NCBI GenBank assembly: GCA_038326165.1
Contig: JBBQJT010000008.1
Coordinates: 1 to 64,000 of the forward strand
DNA: 64,000 nt
Origin: JAEUUM01 sp038326165
Lineage (GTDB): Bacteria > Bacteroidota > Bacteroidia > Chitinophagales > Saprospiraceae
Direction of reading: 5' to 3'
Shown: positions 25,538-33,683 of the stretch, in pieces
How the letters are laid out: each line of letters begins with the position of its first letter
Numbering within the stretch: position 1 is the first letter of the stretch
The notes under the pieces: model-generated
The model's database searches: none
Seen by the model: only the letters and a program-made list of their open reading frames with translations
Told to the model about the DNA's origin: nothing
Program-made: the position numbers and the translations under genes

Positions 25538-28500
25538 ATGCCAAAACATGAAAAACAAAAATTTGATTTCATGAAATCATTCGTACAATTGTGTATTTTA
25601 ATTTGTCTGTGCCTATTATTCAATATTAGTGAAAGCATTGGCACAACATTCTATTCTAGCAAGCTTGACACCCTCAACTTGCCTGACTCCATTTTTCAGT
25701 TTACCAATGATTGCGGCGCAGAAGCTCAAATATGTCTGGGAGAAGGAATTGATCCCTTCTTTCTAAAAGTTGAAGTGGACGGACAAGAATATTTTGGAAA
25801 TATTGGTTATTGTCAAGAAGACACTTTATTTTCATACACTCTTTTCACCTTATTCGGTGGCGGTAATGCCGGACCATATTTTTTGGATTCTTGGTCAGTA
25901 AATGGCCAAATTTACAGTGGACCATTTGCTGATGTAAATGAACTTGTGGCTTTAATGAATACCAATGACTCATTAGGAAACTGGCAATACAATCCTACCA
26001 CCTTATTAATAACCGGTGGTGTTTCAGGCGCTGATTATTCATTGATGACTGTTACTGTCCTTTCATTGGGTGGAGCCAAAGGATTTATTGGCTTGAATTT
26101 TGGCATTCAATTTTCTGGAGCAAGTATTAGCCTGCCAGTTGGAAAACATGAAATCATCCTAACTGACAATTTAACAAACGAGTCAGATACCAGCTTTATA
26201 CATTTAACATGTATTACTCCAGAAATCATTGAGGTAGACATTCCATTGGTTGTAACAGATACAATATGCTTTGACTTGAGTCAACTTACTGGTCCTGTTG
26301 CCTCCATCGAGAATTTATGCCCAGATGCAAGTGGTGTAAACGTATTTTTTCAAATAGTGAATGGCGTTTGTCTTGAATATACAGGGATTGGTGTTGGAGT
26401 TGATACATTTTGCGCAAAAATTTGCGATATTCATGGGATATGTGATACAGCAAAATATATAGTAAATGTCTTTGACAAACCAAGTATTACAACTAAGATA
26501 ATTAACATTTATGAACTTCAAGACACAATATTGTGTATAGATTTAATCGGATTAACTGGAAATCCAGTAACTATTGTCAACTATTGCCCTGATTCTAGTA
26601 ATGATGATGCAGAACTGATTATTGGTGCGAGCACTTTCTGTATCACCTTAACAGGGTTAACCGAAGGTTCTGATACAGCTTGTATTCAAGTCTGTACAGA
26701 TTTTGGCTCATGTGATACCACCATATTCATCATCAATGTAAAACCACTTCCTCAAAAAGATACCGTCTTTATCAACGTTTCAGCTGGAAAAAGCATAGTT
26801 TATTGTCTTGACTTAAGTGAAATCGATTTCAACGTTACCAGTTTTGTTAATTATTGTCCAGATGCTTCTGGCACGGATGCTATTATTACAATTGACACCC
26901 TGAGCGGCTGTCTTACAATAGCAGGGATACAACCAAATACTCAAGACACCGCATGTTATGTCTTCTGTAATGATCAACTCGGCATTTGCGATACCACAAT
27001 TGTTATCATCACTATAGGTGCTGGCAATCCACCCAAGATTGTTGATTTAACTATTGAAGTGGGCGAATTGACACAATATTGCATCGATACAATAGGGATA
27101 CCTGGAATGCCAGTTGCAATTTTCAACAATTGTCCTTTCGGATCGGATGGTAATGCTGATATTGTTATTGACCAGTCAACTTTTTGCGTATTTGCTTTGG
27201 GATTGGTTCCTGGAGTTGATTCAGCATGCATCATTCTTTGTACTGATGCAGGTTTCTGTGATACCACCATTATCAAAATAACAGTCGTAGAAAATAAACT
27301 ACCCCAGACTATAACTTTGAATGTTTATAAGGGCGATACCTTGAGCTATTGTGTCAACCAAAATACTTTATGTTCACCAATATTCAGCATTGATAACGCA
27401 TGCCCTGGGATTATAAATGATAACATCGTTGCCTCGATAAATGATTCAACTTTGTGCATTGATTTTGCAGGGATTGAAATTGGTCAAGATAGTCTTTGTT
27501 TGTCCTTGTGTTGTACGTCAGCTATCTGCGATACCATTATTTTCATTGTTAATGTCCTTCAAAAACCCAATTCTGATATTGTAGATATAACTGTTGAAGT
27601 TGGTGACAGCACCACTTATTGTTTAGATATTGCAAATCTTTGTTCGCCAATAATTGATATTGAAAATTTATGCCCTGGATCCATTCCTGATAATTCATCC
27701 ATTGAATTTGATCCTAACACTCTTTGTATAAATATTACAGGTCTTTCAGTAGGAATTGATTCATTATGTTTGGGCATCAACTGTGGGAGTGTCACTGATA
27801 CTTTAATCATCAAAATAAATGTAATAAACCCCCAAACCAACCAGACCATTCTTGTGACCGTTGAAAAAGGAGATACCTTGGTTTATTGCTTTGATCAACT
27901 CACTGTTTGTTCTCCAGTTTTATTCCTAGAGGATTTATGCCCTGGTGCCATTGTTGACAACTCAAGTATATCGCTGGATAGCAATTTGTGCGCGACAATT
28001 ATAGGTTTGGTAGCTGGTGGACAAGATTCATTGTGCTTGGCTTTTTGCTGCGCAAATGGATGCGATACCGTAACATTAATTATCAATGTAGTAGAAAAGC
28101 CAAATCCACCAACCATTGTAAATTTAACAATTGAAGTTACAGATACTATTCAATACTGTATCGATATTAGTGATTTGACCACTGGGGTAGCATCAATAGA
28201 AAATATTTGCCCAACACTAAATAATGGATTTACCATTTCAAGCTTAGATACAACATCCCTATGCTTCACCTTCATTGGCGCTGTTCCGAATGGTCAGGAT
28301 ATATTCTGTATGGTAGTATGTGACAGTACAGGTTTTTGCGATACTACTGTAATTTTTGTAAATGTACTTCCTAAAATTATTACACCAGAAATTGTAGTTT
28401 TGACGGTTTTTGAAGGTGACACTATTTCCTATTGTATAGACACTACAGACTTAGGTGGCAATATAATCTCCATAGAAAATATTTGTGAAGGTGCCTCTGG

Positions 28501-30010
28501 TGAAAATGCGATCGTTACAATAGACTCAACAACTAATTGCTTAAACATCACTGGTTTATTGGCTTTTGGAACTGATACTGCATGCATTGTAATATGCAGC
28601 TCCAACGGATTCTGTGATACAACAACGCTAATCATTCATGTAGTTAAAGATGCCTATCCGGATACTTTGTATTTCAATGTTGAACAAGGAAATTCATTGG
28701 TGTACTGCTTTGAATCCGATTCAATTGGTGGAAATATCACCTCAATCGTAAATATTTGTCCTAACATTTCGGGCAATAATGCAGCTTATTTCTATACCAT
28801 TCAAGACTCTTGTATCACTATAGTTGGAATACTTGCAGGAGGTACGGACACTGCTTGTTTTGTGATTTGCAACGATATGGGTTATTGTGATACAGTTACT
28901 ATGATAACAAGTGTCTTTAAAGTAACAGATCAAATCATATACGATACCTTGTTAATAAACTTTACTGATTCTACTTGTATATCCATCGCAGGCTTAGATC
29001 CCAATACCATAACAGTTACCAATGAATGCCTTGGATCATCTGGAACCGAGGTGAATTTTACAATAAATGAAATCACGCTATGCATTTTATATGATGGCTT
29101 GGCTCTTGGTAATGATACAGCATGTATTAAAATATCCGATGCATCTGGAAACACGATCAATACAACAATTATTGTAACTGTTGTGCCACCATCACCTGAT
29201 GTTTATATTGATACAATAGGTGCTGGAAATACAGAAATATTCTGTTTGGATCCAAGTGAATTGGCTGGAAATATAGTAAGCGTGATCAATTTCTGTCCTG
29301 ATGATAGTAATGGAAATATTTCAATAGTTATTAACAATACAACAGGATGTATTACTATAACTGGACTCGTACCTGGCACAGATACTCTATGCCTACAATA
29401 TTGCGATGACTTAGGGGTTTGCGATACAACCTATGCGTTTATTACGGTTCCTCTACCTCAGATTATACTAATCGCAATTGATGATTTTGATTCTACTACT
29501 GTAAATACGCCAGTAATAATCAATGTTTTACCCAATGATATTCAACCTGGAGGAGCGACAGTAAGTGTTTTGCCAGTTTCTCAAGGAGGTGTTGGACCAA
29601 TAAATGGTATTGTTACGCTTAACAACAATGGCACATTTACTTACACACCTAACAATGGATTCTGTGGAGTTGACAGTTTCAGCTATGTTTTGTGTTTGGG
29701 CACATTGTGTGATACAGCAATTGTAACAATCAATGTCAAATGTCCTGATGGTTTGGTGATTTATAATGGTTTCTCTCCTAACGGAGATGGTCAGAATGAA
29801 ACCTTCACCATTGACGGTATTCAGAATTATCCAAACAACAATTTAAAAATCTACAATAGATGGGGTAATTTGGTTTACGATAAAGATAAATACAATAATG
29901 ATTGGGGAGGAACTTGGGTCAGCGATCTCGTTCCAGATGGCACTTATTTCTATCTACTCGACCTAGGAAACGGTGAAGTATTTAAAGGATACTTACAAAT
30001 ATTCAGATAA
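25538..30010 (+). CDS. Giant surface protein with twelve Cys-rich repeats and T9SS type B (gliding-associated) C-terminus
   Basis: A 1490-residue protein. The signal peptide is best seen from Met12 (25571; KSFVQLCILICLCLLF), so the true start may be there. Residues of about 30-225 are a unique N-terminal region. Residues 226 to about 1305 hold twelve tandem repeats of about 90 residues, most with six cysteines (patterns YC.D, N.CP, C.T.TG, DTAC, C.....CDT). Next comes one cadherin-like/Ig-like domain (VNTPVIINVLPNDIQPGG). From about residue 1404 lies the gliding motility-associated C-terminal domain: GFSPNGDGQNETF, IYNRWGNLVYD and VPDGTYFYLLD. The protein should be secreted by T9SS and held at the surface as an adhesin. 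PorP/SprF follows 29 bases on, the usual partner of type B cargo such as SprB. Confidence 0.9.
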   Translation: MPKHEKQKFDFMKSFVQLCILICLCLLFNISESIGTTFYSSKLDTLNLPDSIFQFTNDCGAEAQICLGEGIDPFFLKVEVDGQEYFGNIGYCQEDTLFSYTLFTLFGGGNAGPYFLDSWSVNGQIYSGPFADVNELVALMNTNDSLGNWQYNPTTLLITGGVSGADYSLMTVTVLSLGGAKGFIGLNFGIQFSGASISLPVGKHEIILTDNLTNESDTSFIHLTCITPEIIEVDIPLVVTDTICFDLSQLTGPVASIENLCPDASGVNVFFQIVNGVCLEYTGIGVGVDTFCAKICDIHGICDTAKYIVNVFDKPSITTKIINIYELQDTILCIDLIGLTGNPVTIVNYCPDSSNDDAELIIGASTFCITLTGLTEGSDTACIQVCTDFGSCDTTIFIINVKPLPQKDTVFINVSAGKSIVYCLDLSEIDFNVTSFVNYCPDASGTDAIITIDTLSGCLTIAGIQPNTQDTACYVFCNDQLGICDTTIVIITIGAGNPPKIVDLTIEVGELTQYCIDTIGIPGMPVAIFNNCPFGSDGNADIVIDQSTFCVFALGLVPGVDSACIILCTDAGFCDTTIIKITVVENKLPQTITLNVYKGDTLSYCVNQNTLCSPIFSIDNACPGIINDNIVASINDSTLCIDFAGIEIGQDSLCLSLCCTSAICDTIIFIVNVLQKPNSDIVDITVEVGDSTTYCLDIANLCSPIIDIENLCPGSIPDNSSIEFDPNTLCINITGLSVGIDSLCLGINCGSVTDTLIIKINVINPQTNQTILVTVEKGDTLVYCFDQLTVCSPVLFLEDLCPGAIVDNSSISLDSNLCATIIGLVAGGQDSLCLAFCCANGCDTVTLIINVVEKPNPPTIVNLTIEVTDTIQYCIDISDLTTGVASIENICPTLNNGFTISSLDTTSLCFTFIGAVPNGQDIFCMVVCDSTGFCDTTVIFVNVLPKIITPEIVVLTVFEGDTISYCIDTTDLGGNIISIENICEGASGENAIVTIDSTTNCLNITGLLAFGTDTACIVICSSNGFCDTTTLIIHVVKDAYPDTLYFNVEQGNSLVYCFESDSIGGNITSIVNICPNISGNNAAYFYTIQDSCITIVGILAGGTDTACFVICNDMGYCDTVTMITSVFKVTDQIIYDTLLINFTDSTCISIAGLDPNTITVTNECLGSSGTEVNFTINEITLCILYDGLALGNDTACIKISDASGNTINTTIIVTVVPPSPDVYIDTIGAGNTEIFCLDPSELAGNIVSVINFCPDDSNGNISIVINNTTGCITITGLVPGTDTLCLQYCDDLGVCDTTYAFITVPLPQIILIAIDDFDSTTVNTPVIINVLPNDIQPGGATVSVLPVSQGGVGPINGIVTLNNNGTFTYTPNNGFCGVDSFSYVLCLGTLCDTAIVTINVKCPDGLVIYNGFSPNGDGQNETFTIDGIQNYPNNNLKIYNRWGNLVYDKDKYNNDWGGTWVSDLVPDGTYFYLLDLGNGEVFKGYLQIFR
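26213..29451 (+). repeat. Twelve tandem protein-level repeats of about 270 bases
   Basis: Twelve units averaging 270 bases encode about 90-residue cysteine-rich domains. They are diverged at base level but share the protein pattern. Units 5-7 form a subgroup with an extra C-S-P cysteine; units 5 and 7 also have a CC pair. Unit 6 has lost the final CDT cysteine and unit 11 has lost the last two cysteines. Confidence 0.85.
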
Positions 30011-30039
30011 CAGAACAATCACAAATTCAAATCAATAAA

Positions 30040-31062
30040 ATGAAAAGTTTTTTTCATCAAATATTCAGAAACGTGAACCAAGCAAAAAAACTATTAATAG
30101 CGGGAATCCTTCTTGTCTCTTACGTAACAGTAAATGCACAACAAGACCCGATGTTTACTAAATATATGTTCAATAGTCTTTGGTACAATCCAGCATATGC
30201 TGGTTCGAGTGATCACATGAATTTCAATTTAATCCATAGAAGTCAATGGATTGGTTTTCCCGGCGCTCCTCAGACTCAATCATTAACTCTGCATACTCCG
30301 TTAAGAAACGAACGCGTAGGTGTTGGTTTCAGTTTGGTAAATGATAAAGTTGGAGCGTTGAATAACCTCTATGCTAATTTTGCATATGCATACCGAATTC
30401 CTGTAGGTTATGGCAATTTATCAATTGGCATGCAAGGGGGATTGAGTAATTTCACTGCCAATTGGGCGAAGTTGAATATCAAAGATCCAGATCCCAGCTT
30501 TCAAACACCTCTAAACACATTTCGTCCAAACTTTGGAGCTGGTTTGTATTATTACACAAGCAGATTTTATGCTGGTTTAGGAGTGCCTCACCTCATTGAA
30601 TACGATTTGTCACCTAAGACTGCTCAAGATGCCATTTATGCACGACAATATAGACATTACTATTTCAGCATGGGAGGAGCCATCAATTTAAGTGGGCCAG
30701 ACCTTGTTTTCAAGCCTAGTATTTTGGTTAAGAACGTAGGCTTGTTGAGTGGCATTAGTAAAGACACAGCTTTTCAGAGAATCAACGCTCCAACAGAAAT
30801 TGATATTGATGCTAGCTTTTTGTTCTTTCAAACTTTATGGATTGGAGCAGCATACCGAACAGCTCTGCAAATCAAGAATTCAAGCAATGATTCATTTGAT
30901 CTCTGGGCTGCTTATTTTCTTGGCAACGGCTTGCGCATAGGACTTGCTTATGACTATCCTTTAACTAGATTGAGACAACAAACCATAGGTTCATTCGAAA
31001 TAATGTTGGGGTATGAGTTTGATTACAAAACCAGCCGAGTAGTTACCCCGAGATACTTCTAA
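30040..31062 (+). CDS. PorP/SprF family T9SS outer-membrane protein
   Basis: A 340-residue protein with a signal peptide ending near VNAQ. It then shows the PorP/SprF signature QQDPMFTKYMFNSLWYNPAYAGS, HRSQWIGFPGAPQTQSL and a run of amphipathic strands ending at the C-terminus, as expected for a 14-strand-type outer-membrane barrel. In Flavobacterium, SprF is needed to secrete and mount the SprB adhesin; PorP-type proteins commonly sit right after the type B substrate they serve. Here it follows the 1490-residue repeat protein by 29 bases and precedes a PorE-like gene by 39 bases, so the three are probably co-transcribed. Confidence 0.93.
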   Translation: MKSFFHQIFRNVNQAKKLLIAGILLVSYVTVNAQQDPMFTKYMFNSLWYNPAYAGSSDHMNFNLIHRSQWIGFPGAPQTQSLTLHTPLRNERVGVGFSLVNDKVGALNNLYANFAYAYRIPVGYGNLSIGMQGGLSNFTANWAKLNIKDPDPSFQTPLNTFRPNFGAGLYYYTSRFYAGLGVPHLIEYDLSPKTAQDAIYARQYRHYYFSMGGAINLSGPDLVFKPSILVKNVGLLSGISKDTAFQRINAPTEIDIDASFLFFQTLWIGAAYRTALQIKNSSNDSFDLWAAYFLGNGLRIGLAYDYPLTRLRQQTIGSFEIMLGYEFDYKTSRVVTPRYF

Positions 31063-31101
31063 ATTCCAGACCGCAGTTTGAACTGCTCAAATTATAAAAC
31101 A

Positions 31102-33555
31102 ATGAACAAAATATTTGTAAAATTTGCACTAATAATAGTCGTAGCTGTTCTTTCGTCCTCTCCATTAGAGGCACAAAAGGCCAAATTGCGAAGAGCAAGC
31201 AAAATGGTGCAAAATCTTAATTATGTTGATGCTATTAGGGTTTATAATGAAATCCTAAACAAAAAAGACAACTCAGAAGCTAAAATCAATCTGGCGGACT
31301 GCTATCGTAAAATAAATGATTCTGAAAACGCTGAGTATTGGTATGGTCAAGTTGTCAGGCTTCCAGAAGCTCAGCCAGTTCACAGTCTCTACTATGGTGA
31401 AGCGCTTCAAAAGAATGGAAAATGCGATCAAGCAAAAGAATTTTTCAGCATTTACACCAAAGCGGTACCAGGCGATGTAAGAGGTCAAGAATTAGCAAAA
31501 GCCTGTGATAACCAAAAGGAACTAATGAGCAAAAACGAAGGAATATATCAAATAGAAAATCTTTCTTTTAACTCTAATTTGGATGATTTTGGGCCAACTT
31601 TTTACAAAGAAGGTTTGGTATTTGCTTCGGAAAGGGACAAGGGATTTGCTGTCAAAAGAGAACATGCTTGGACTGGAAACCCATTTTTAGAGCTCTATAA
31701 AGTTGAAAGCAAAGGTCTGAATTCAACAACTTGTTCAACTCTCTCTTTCGGCAAAGCCGATAAATTTTCATCAGAATTGAATACAAAGTATCATGAAGCT
31801 GCGGTTACTTTTAGTTCGGACCTAAAAGACATCTATTTCACTAGAAACAACTACTTCGAAGGCAAAACTGGAAAAAGCGATGATAGAAGTATCAAGCTTA
31901 AAATATATGAAGCACATCAACAAGGTGAAGCATACGGAGAAGCTGAAAGCATGCCTTTCAATAGTGATGAATTCAGCACAGCTCACCCTAGCTTAACAGC
32001 TGATGGAAATACACTATACTTCTCTTCTGATATGCCAGGTGGTTATGGAGGGATGGATTTGTACAAGTCTACCAAAGAAAACGGCAGATGGTCTCCAGCT
32101 TTTAATCTAGGCGTTCAAATAAATACAGAAGGAAATGAGCTTTTTCCTGTAATTCATAAATCCGGAAAATTGTATTTCTCTTCGAATGGTCACAAAGGAC
32201 TTGGAGGACTTGATATATACTCGGTTGATGTACTTGCTGATGGCAGCTTTTCAGTCCTCGAGAATATTGGATTTCCGATCAACTCTACAGATGATGATTT
32301 TAGTTTGATATTGACAGATGATGGGTTTTGTGGGTTTTTCTCTTCTGATCGCACGGGTGGTGCAGGAAGAGATGATATTTACTCAATCAAGAAAATAGCA
32401 ACACCTGCTGAAGTTTTGGTTTATGATGCCCTTACAAAACAGCCAATCGAAGGTGCAACAGTGAACAGCACATGCAGAAACAATGAAAGAAGCACCAACA
32501 TTGAGGGTAAAGCAAATTTCGACATAAAATTAGAAGAGTGTTGCGATTTGACTGCTTCCAAGGAAGGTTACAACATCGCAAAAATTCAAGCTTGTGCCAA
32601 AGGATTAAATCTCGGCGATAAAATAGTTATAGAAATTCCACTTTTCAAAACCAAAAAATATGGCCTCGAAGGTGTAGTATTTGACCAGAGTACAGGATTA
32701 CCACTTGCTGGAGCTGTAGTTTCAGTTGATGGAAACTGTAAGCCAGCGTATTCAAATTCTATTGTAACTGGACCTGACGGCAGATACTCAATTGAGATTC
32801 CAGAGGGTTGTTGCTACAATATAAAAGCGGAAAAATTAGACTTTCTTACAGATACCAAAGACAATCTTTGTACAAAGGATCTTTCAGATACTACCAAATT
32901 ATTTGCAAATCTATTCTTGCAACCTATTATGGGAACTTCGGCAACAAGTACTGGTATAACCGTTATCAAAGATCCTAAAACTGGGCTTTGGGTTAACAAA
33001 GAAACCAATAAACCGGCAACTGGACTAATCAATGGTGTCAATTACCGCGAAGGAGAAATTGTTGGAAAAAGCACCATGTTCCAGACAAGTATTTTATCCA
33101 ATGAACCAGGAAAACCTGTTGCCTATCTGTTAGACATTTACTACGATTTTGATAAATATGAGATTAGAGAAGAGTCTGAATCAGAATTGAACAAACTATT
33201 AAAACTCTTGAATGACAATTCTAAAATCATCGTTGAAATCTGTTCTTTCACAGATTCTAGAGGCTCCAATATATACAACAAGAAGCTTTCTCAAAATCGC
33301 GCTCAATCAGTAGTTACATGGTTAGCTAATAATGGTATATCAAAAGATAGAATTATTCCTAAAGGCTACGGTGAAACCTTACCTACCAATGGTTGTATTA
33401 ATTTGGTGAAATGTGAAGAGAATAAGCATCAAATGAATAGAAGGACAGAATTCAAGGTTGTCGGTTGCAAAAATTGCAAAGATCCGAAAGAAGGAAAGAT
33501 ATCAAAACCTAACAAAAATACGAAAATTGACCCTTGTTTGAACTGCCCTTTCTAG
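31102..33555 (+). CDS. PorE-like OmpA family protein (TPR, PD40 propeller, regulatory-like domains, OmpA_C)
   Basis: The ATG at 31102 begins a clean signal peptide (FALIIVVAVLSSSPLEAQ); the TTG at 31078 is rejected. The 817-residue protein has N-terminal TPR-like helices (about 25-140), a PD40/WD40-like propeller (about 150-430, with LYFSSDMPGGYGGMDLY and similar blades), two carboxypeptidase-regulatory-like domains (about 435-610), and an OmpA_C peptidoglycan-binding domain (about 675-790; YYDFDKYEIREES, TDSRGSNIYNKKLSQNRA). This order is that of PorE, which ties the T9SS to peptidoglycan. The tail after OmpA_C has two CxxC pairs (CKNC, CLNC). It is the third gene of the adhesin-PorP module and is closed by a terminator. 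Confidence 0.9.
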   Translation: MNKIFVKFALIIVVAVLSSSPLEAQKAKLRRASKMVQNLNYVDAIRVYNEILNKKDNSEAKINLADCYRKINDSENAEYWYGQVVRLPEAQPVHSLYYGEALQKNGKCDQAKEFFSIYTKAVPGDVRGQELAKACDNQKELMSKNEGIYQIENLSFNSNLDDFGPTFYKEGLVFASERDKGFAVKREHAWTGNPFLELYKVESKGLNSTTCSTLSFGKADKFSSELNTKYHEAAVTFSSDLKDIYFTRNNYFEGKTGKSDDRSIKLKIYEAHQQGEAYGEAESMPFNSDEFSTAHPSLTADGNTLYFSSDMPGGYGGMDLYKSTKENGRWSPAFNLGVQINTEGNELFPVIHKSGKLYFSSNGHKGLGGLDIYSVDVLADGSFSVLENIGFPINSTDDDFSLILTDDGFCGFFSSDRTGGAGRDDIYSIKKIATPAEVLVYDALTKQPIEGATVNSTCRNNERSTNIEGKANFDIKLEECCDLTASKEGYNIAKIQACAKGLNLGDKIVIEIPLFKTKKYGLEGVVFDQSTGLPLAGAVVSVDGNCKPAYSNSIVTGPDGRYSIEIPEGCCYNIKAEKLDFLTDTKDNLCTKDLSDTTKLFANLFLQPIMGTSATSTGITVIKDPKTGLWVNKETNKPATGLINGVNYREGEIVGKSTMFQTSILSNEPGKPVAYLLDIYYDFDKYEIREESESELNKLLKLLNDNSKIIVEICSFTDSRGSNIYNKKLSQNRAQSVVTWLANNGISKDRIIPKGYGETLPTNGCINLVKCEENKHQMNRRTEFKVVGCKNCKDPKEGKISKPNKNTKIDPCLNCPF

Positions 33556-33581
33556 TAAGTTGACTTGATTCATTTATTCGT

Positions 33582-33615
33582 AAAAAGACATTGGTACCAA
33601 TCAATGTCTTTTTTT
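33582..33615 (+). terminator. Intrinsic terminator after the PorE-like gene
   Basis: AAAAAGACATTG pairs perfectly with CAATGTCTTTTT across an 8-base loop (GTACCAAT), ending in seven T. It separates the adhesin-PorP-PorE unit from the next gene. Confidence 0.9.
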
Positions 33616-33683
33616 ATTTAGCCTATTTAGTAACATATATAAAAGATCTGTTATAAATTAGCACCTGAATTACAATACCTACC

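Noticed and set aside
26974..29160. Several 65-100-codon antisense frames across the adhesin repeats
   Set aside because: They recur because the repeats recur and have no signal of their own.
26213..29451. Possible CRISPR or satellite array
   Set aside because: The periodicity is at protein level only; units are about 270 bases, diverged in sequence, and lie in one open reading frame.
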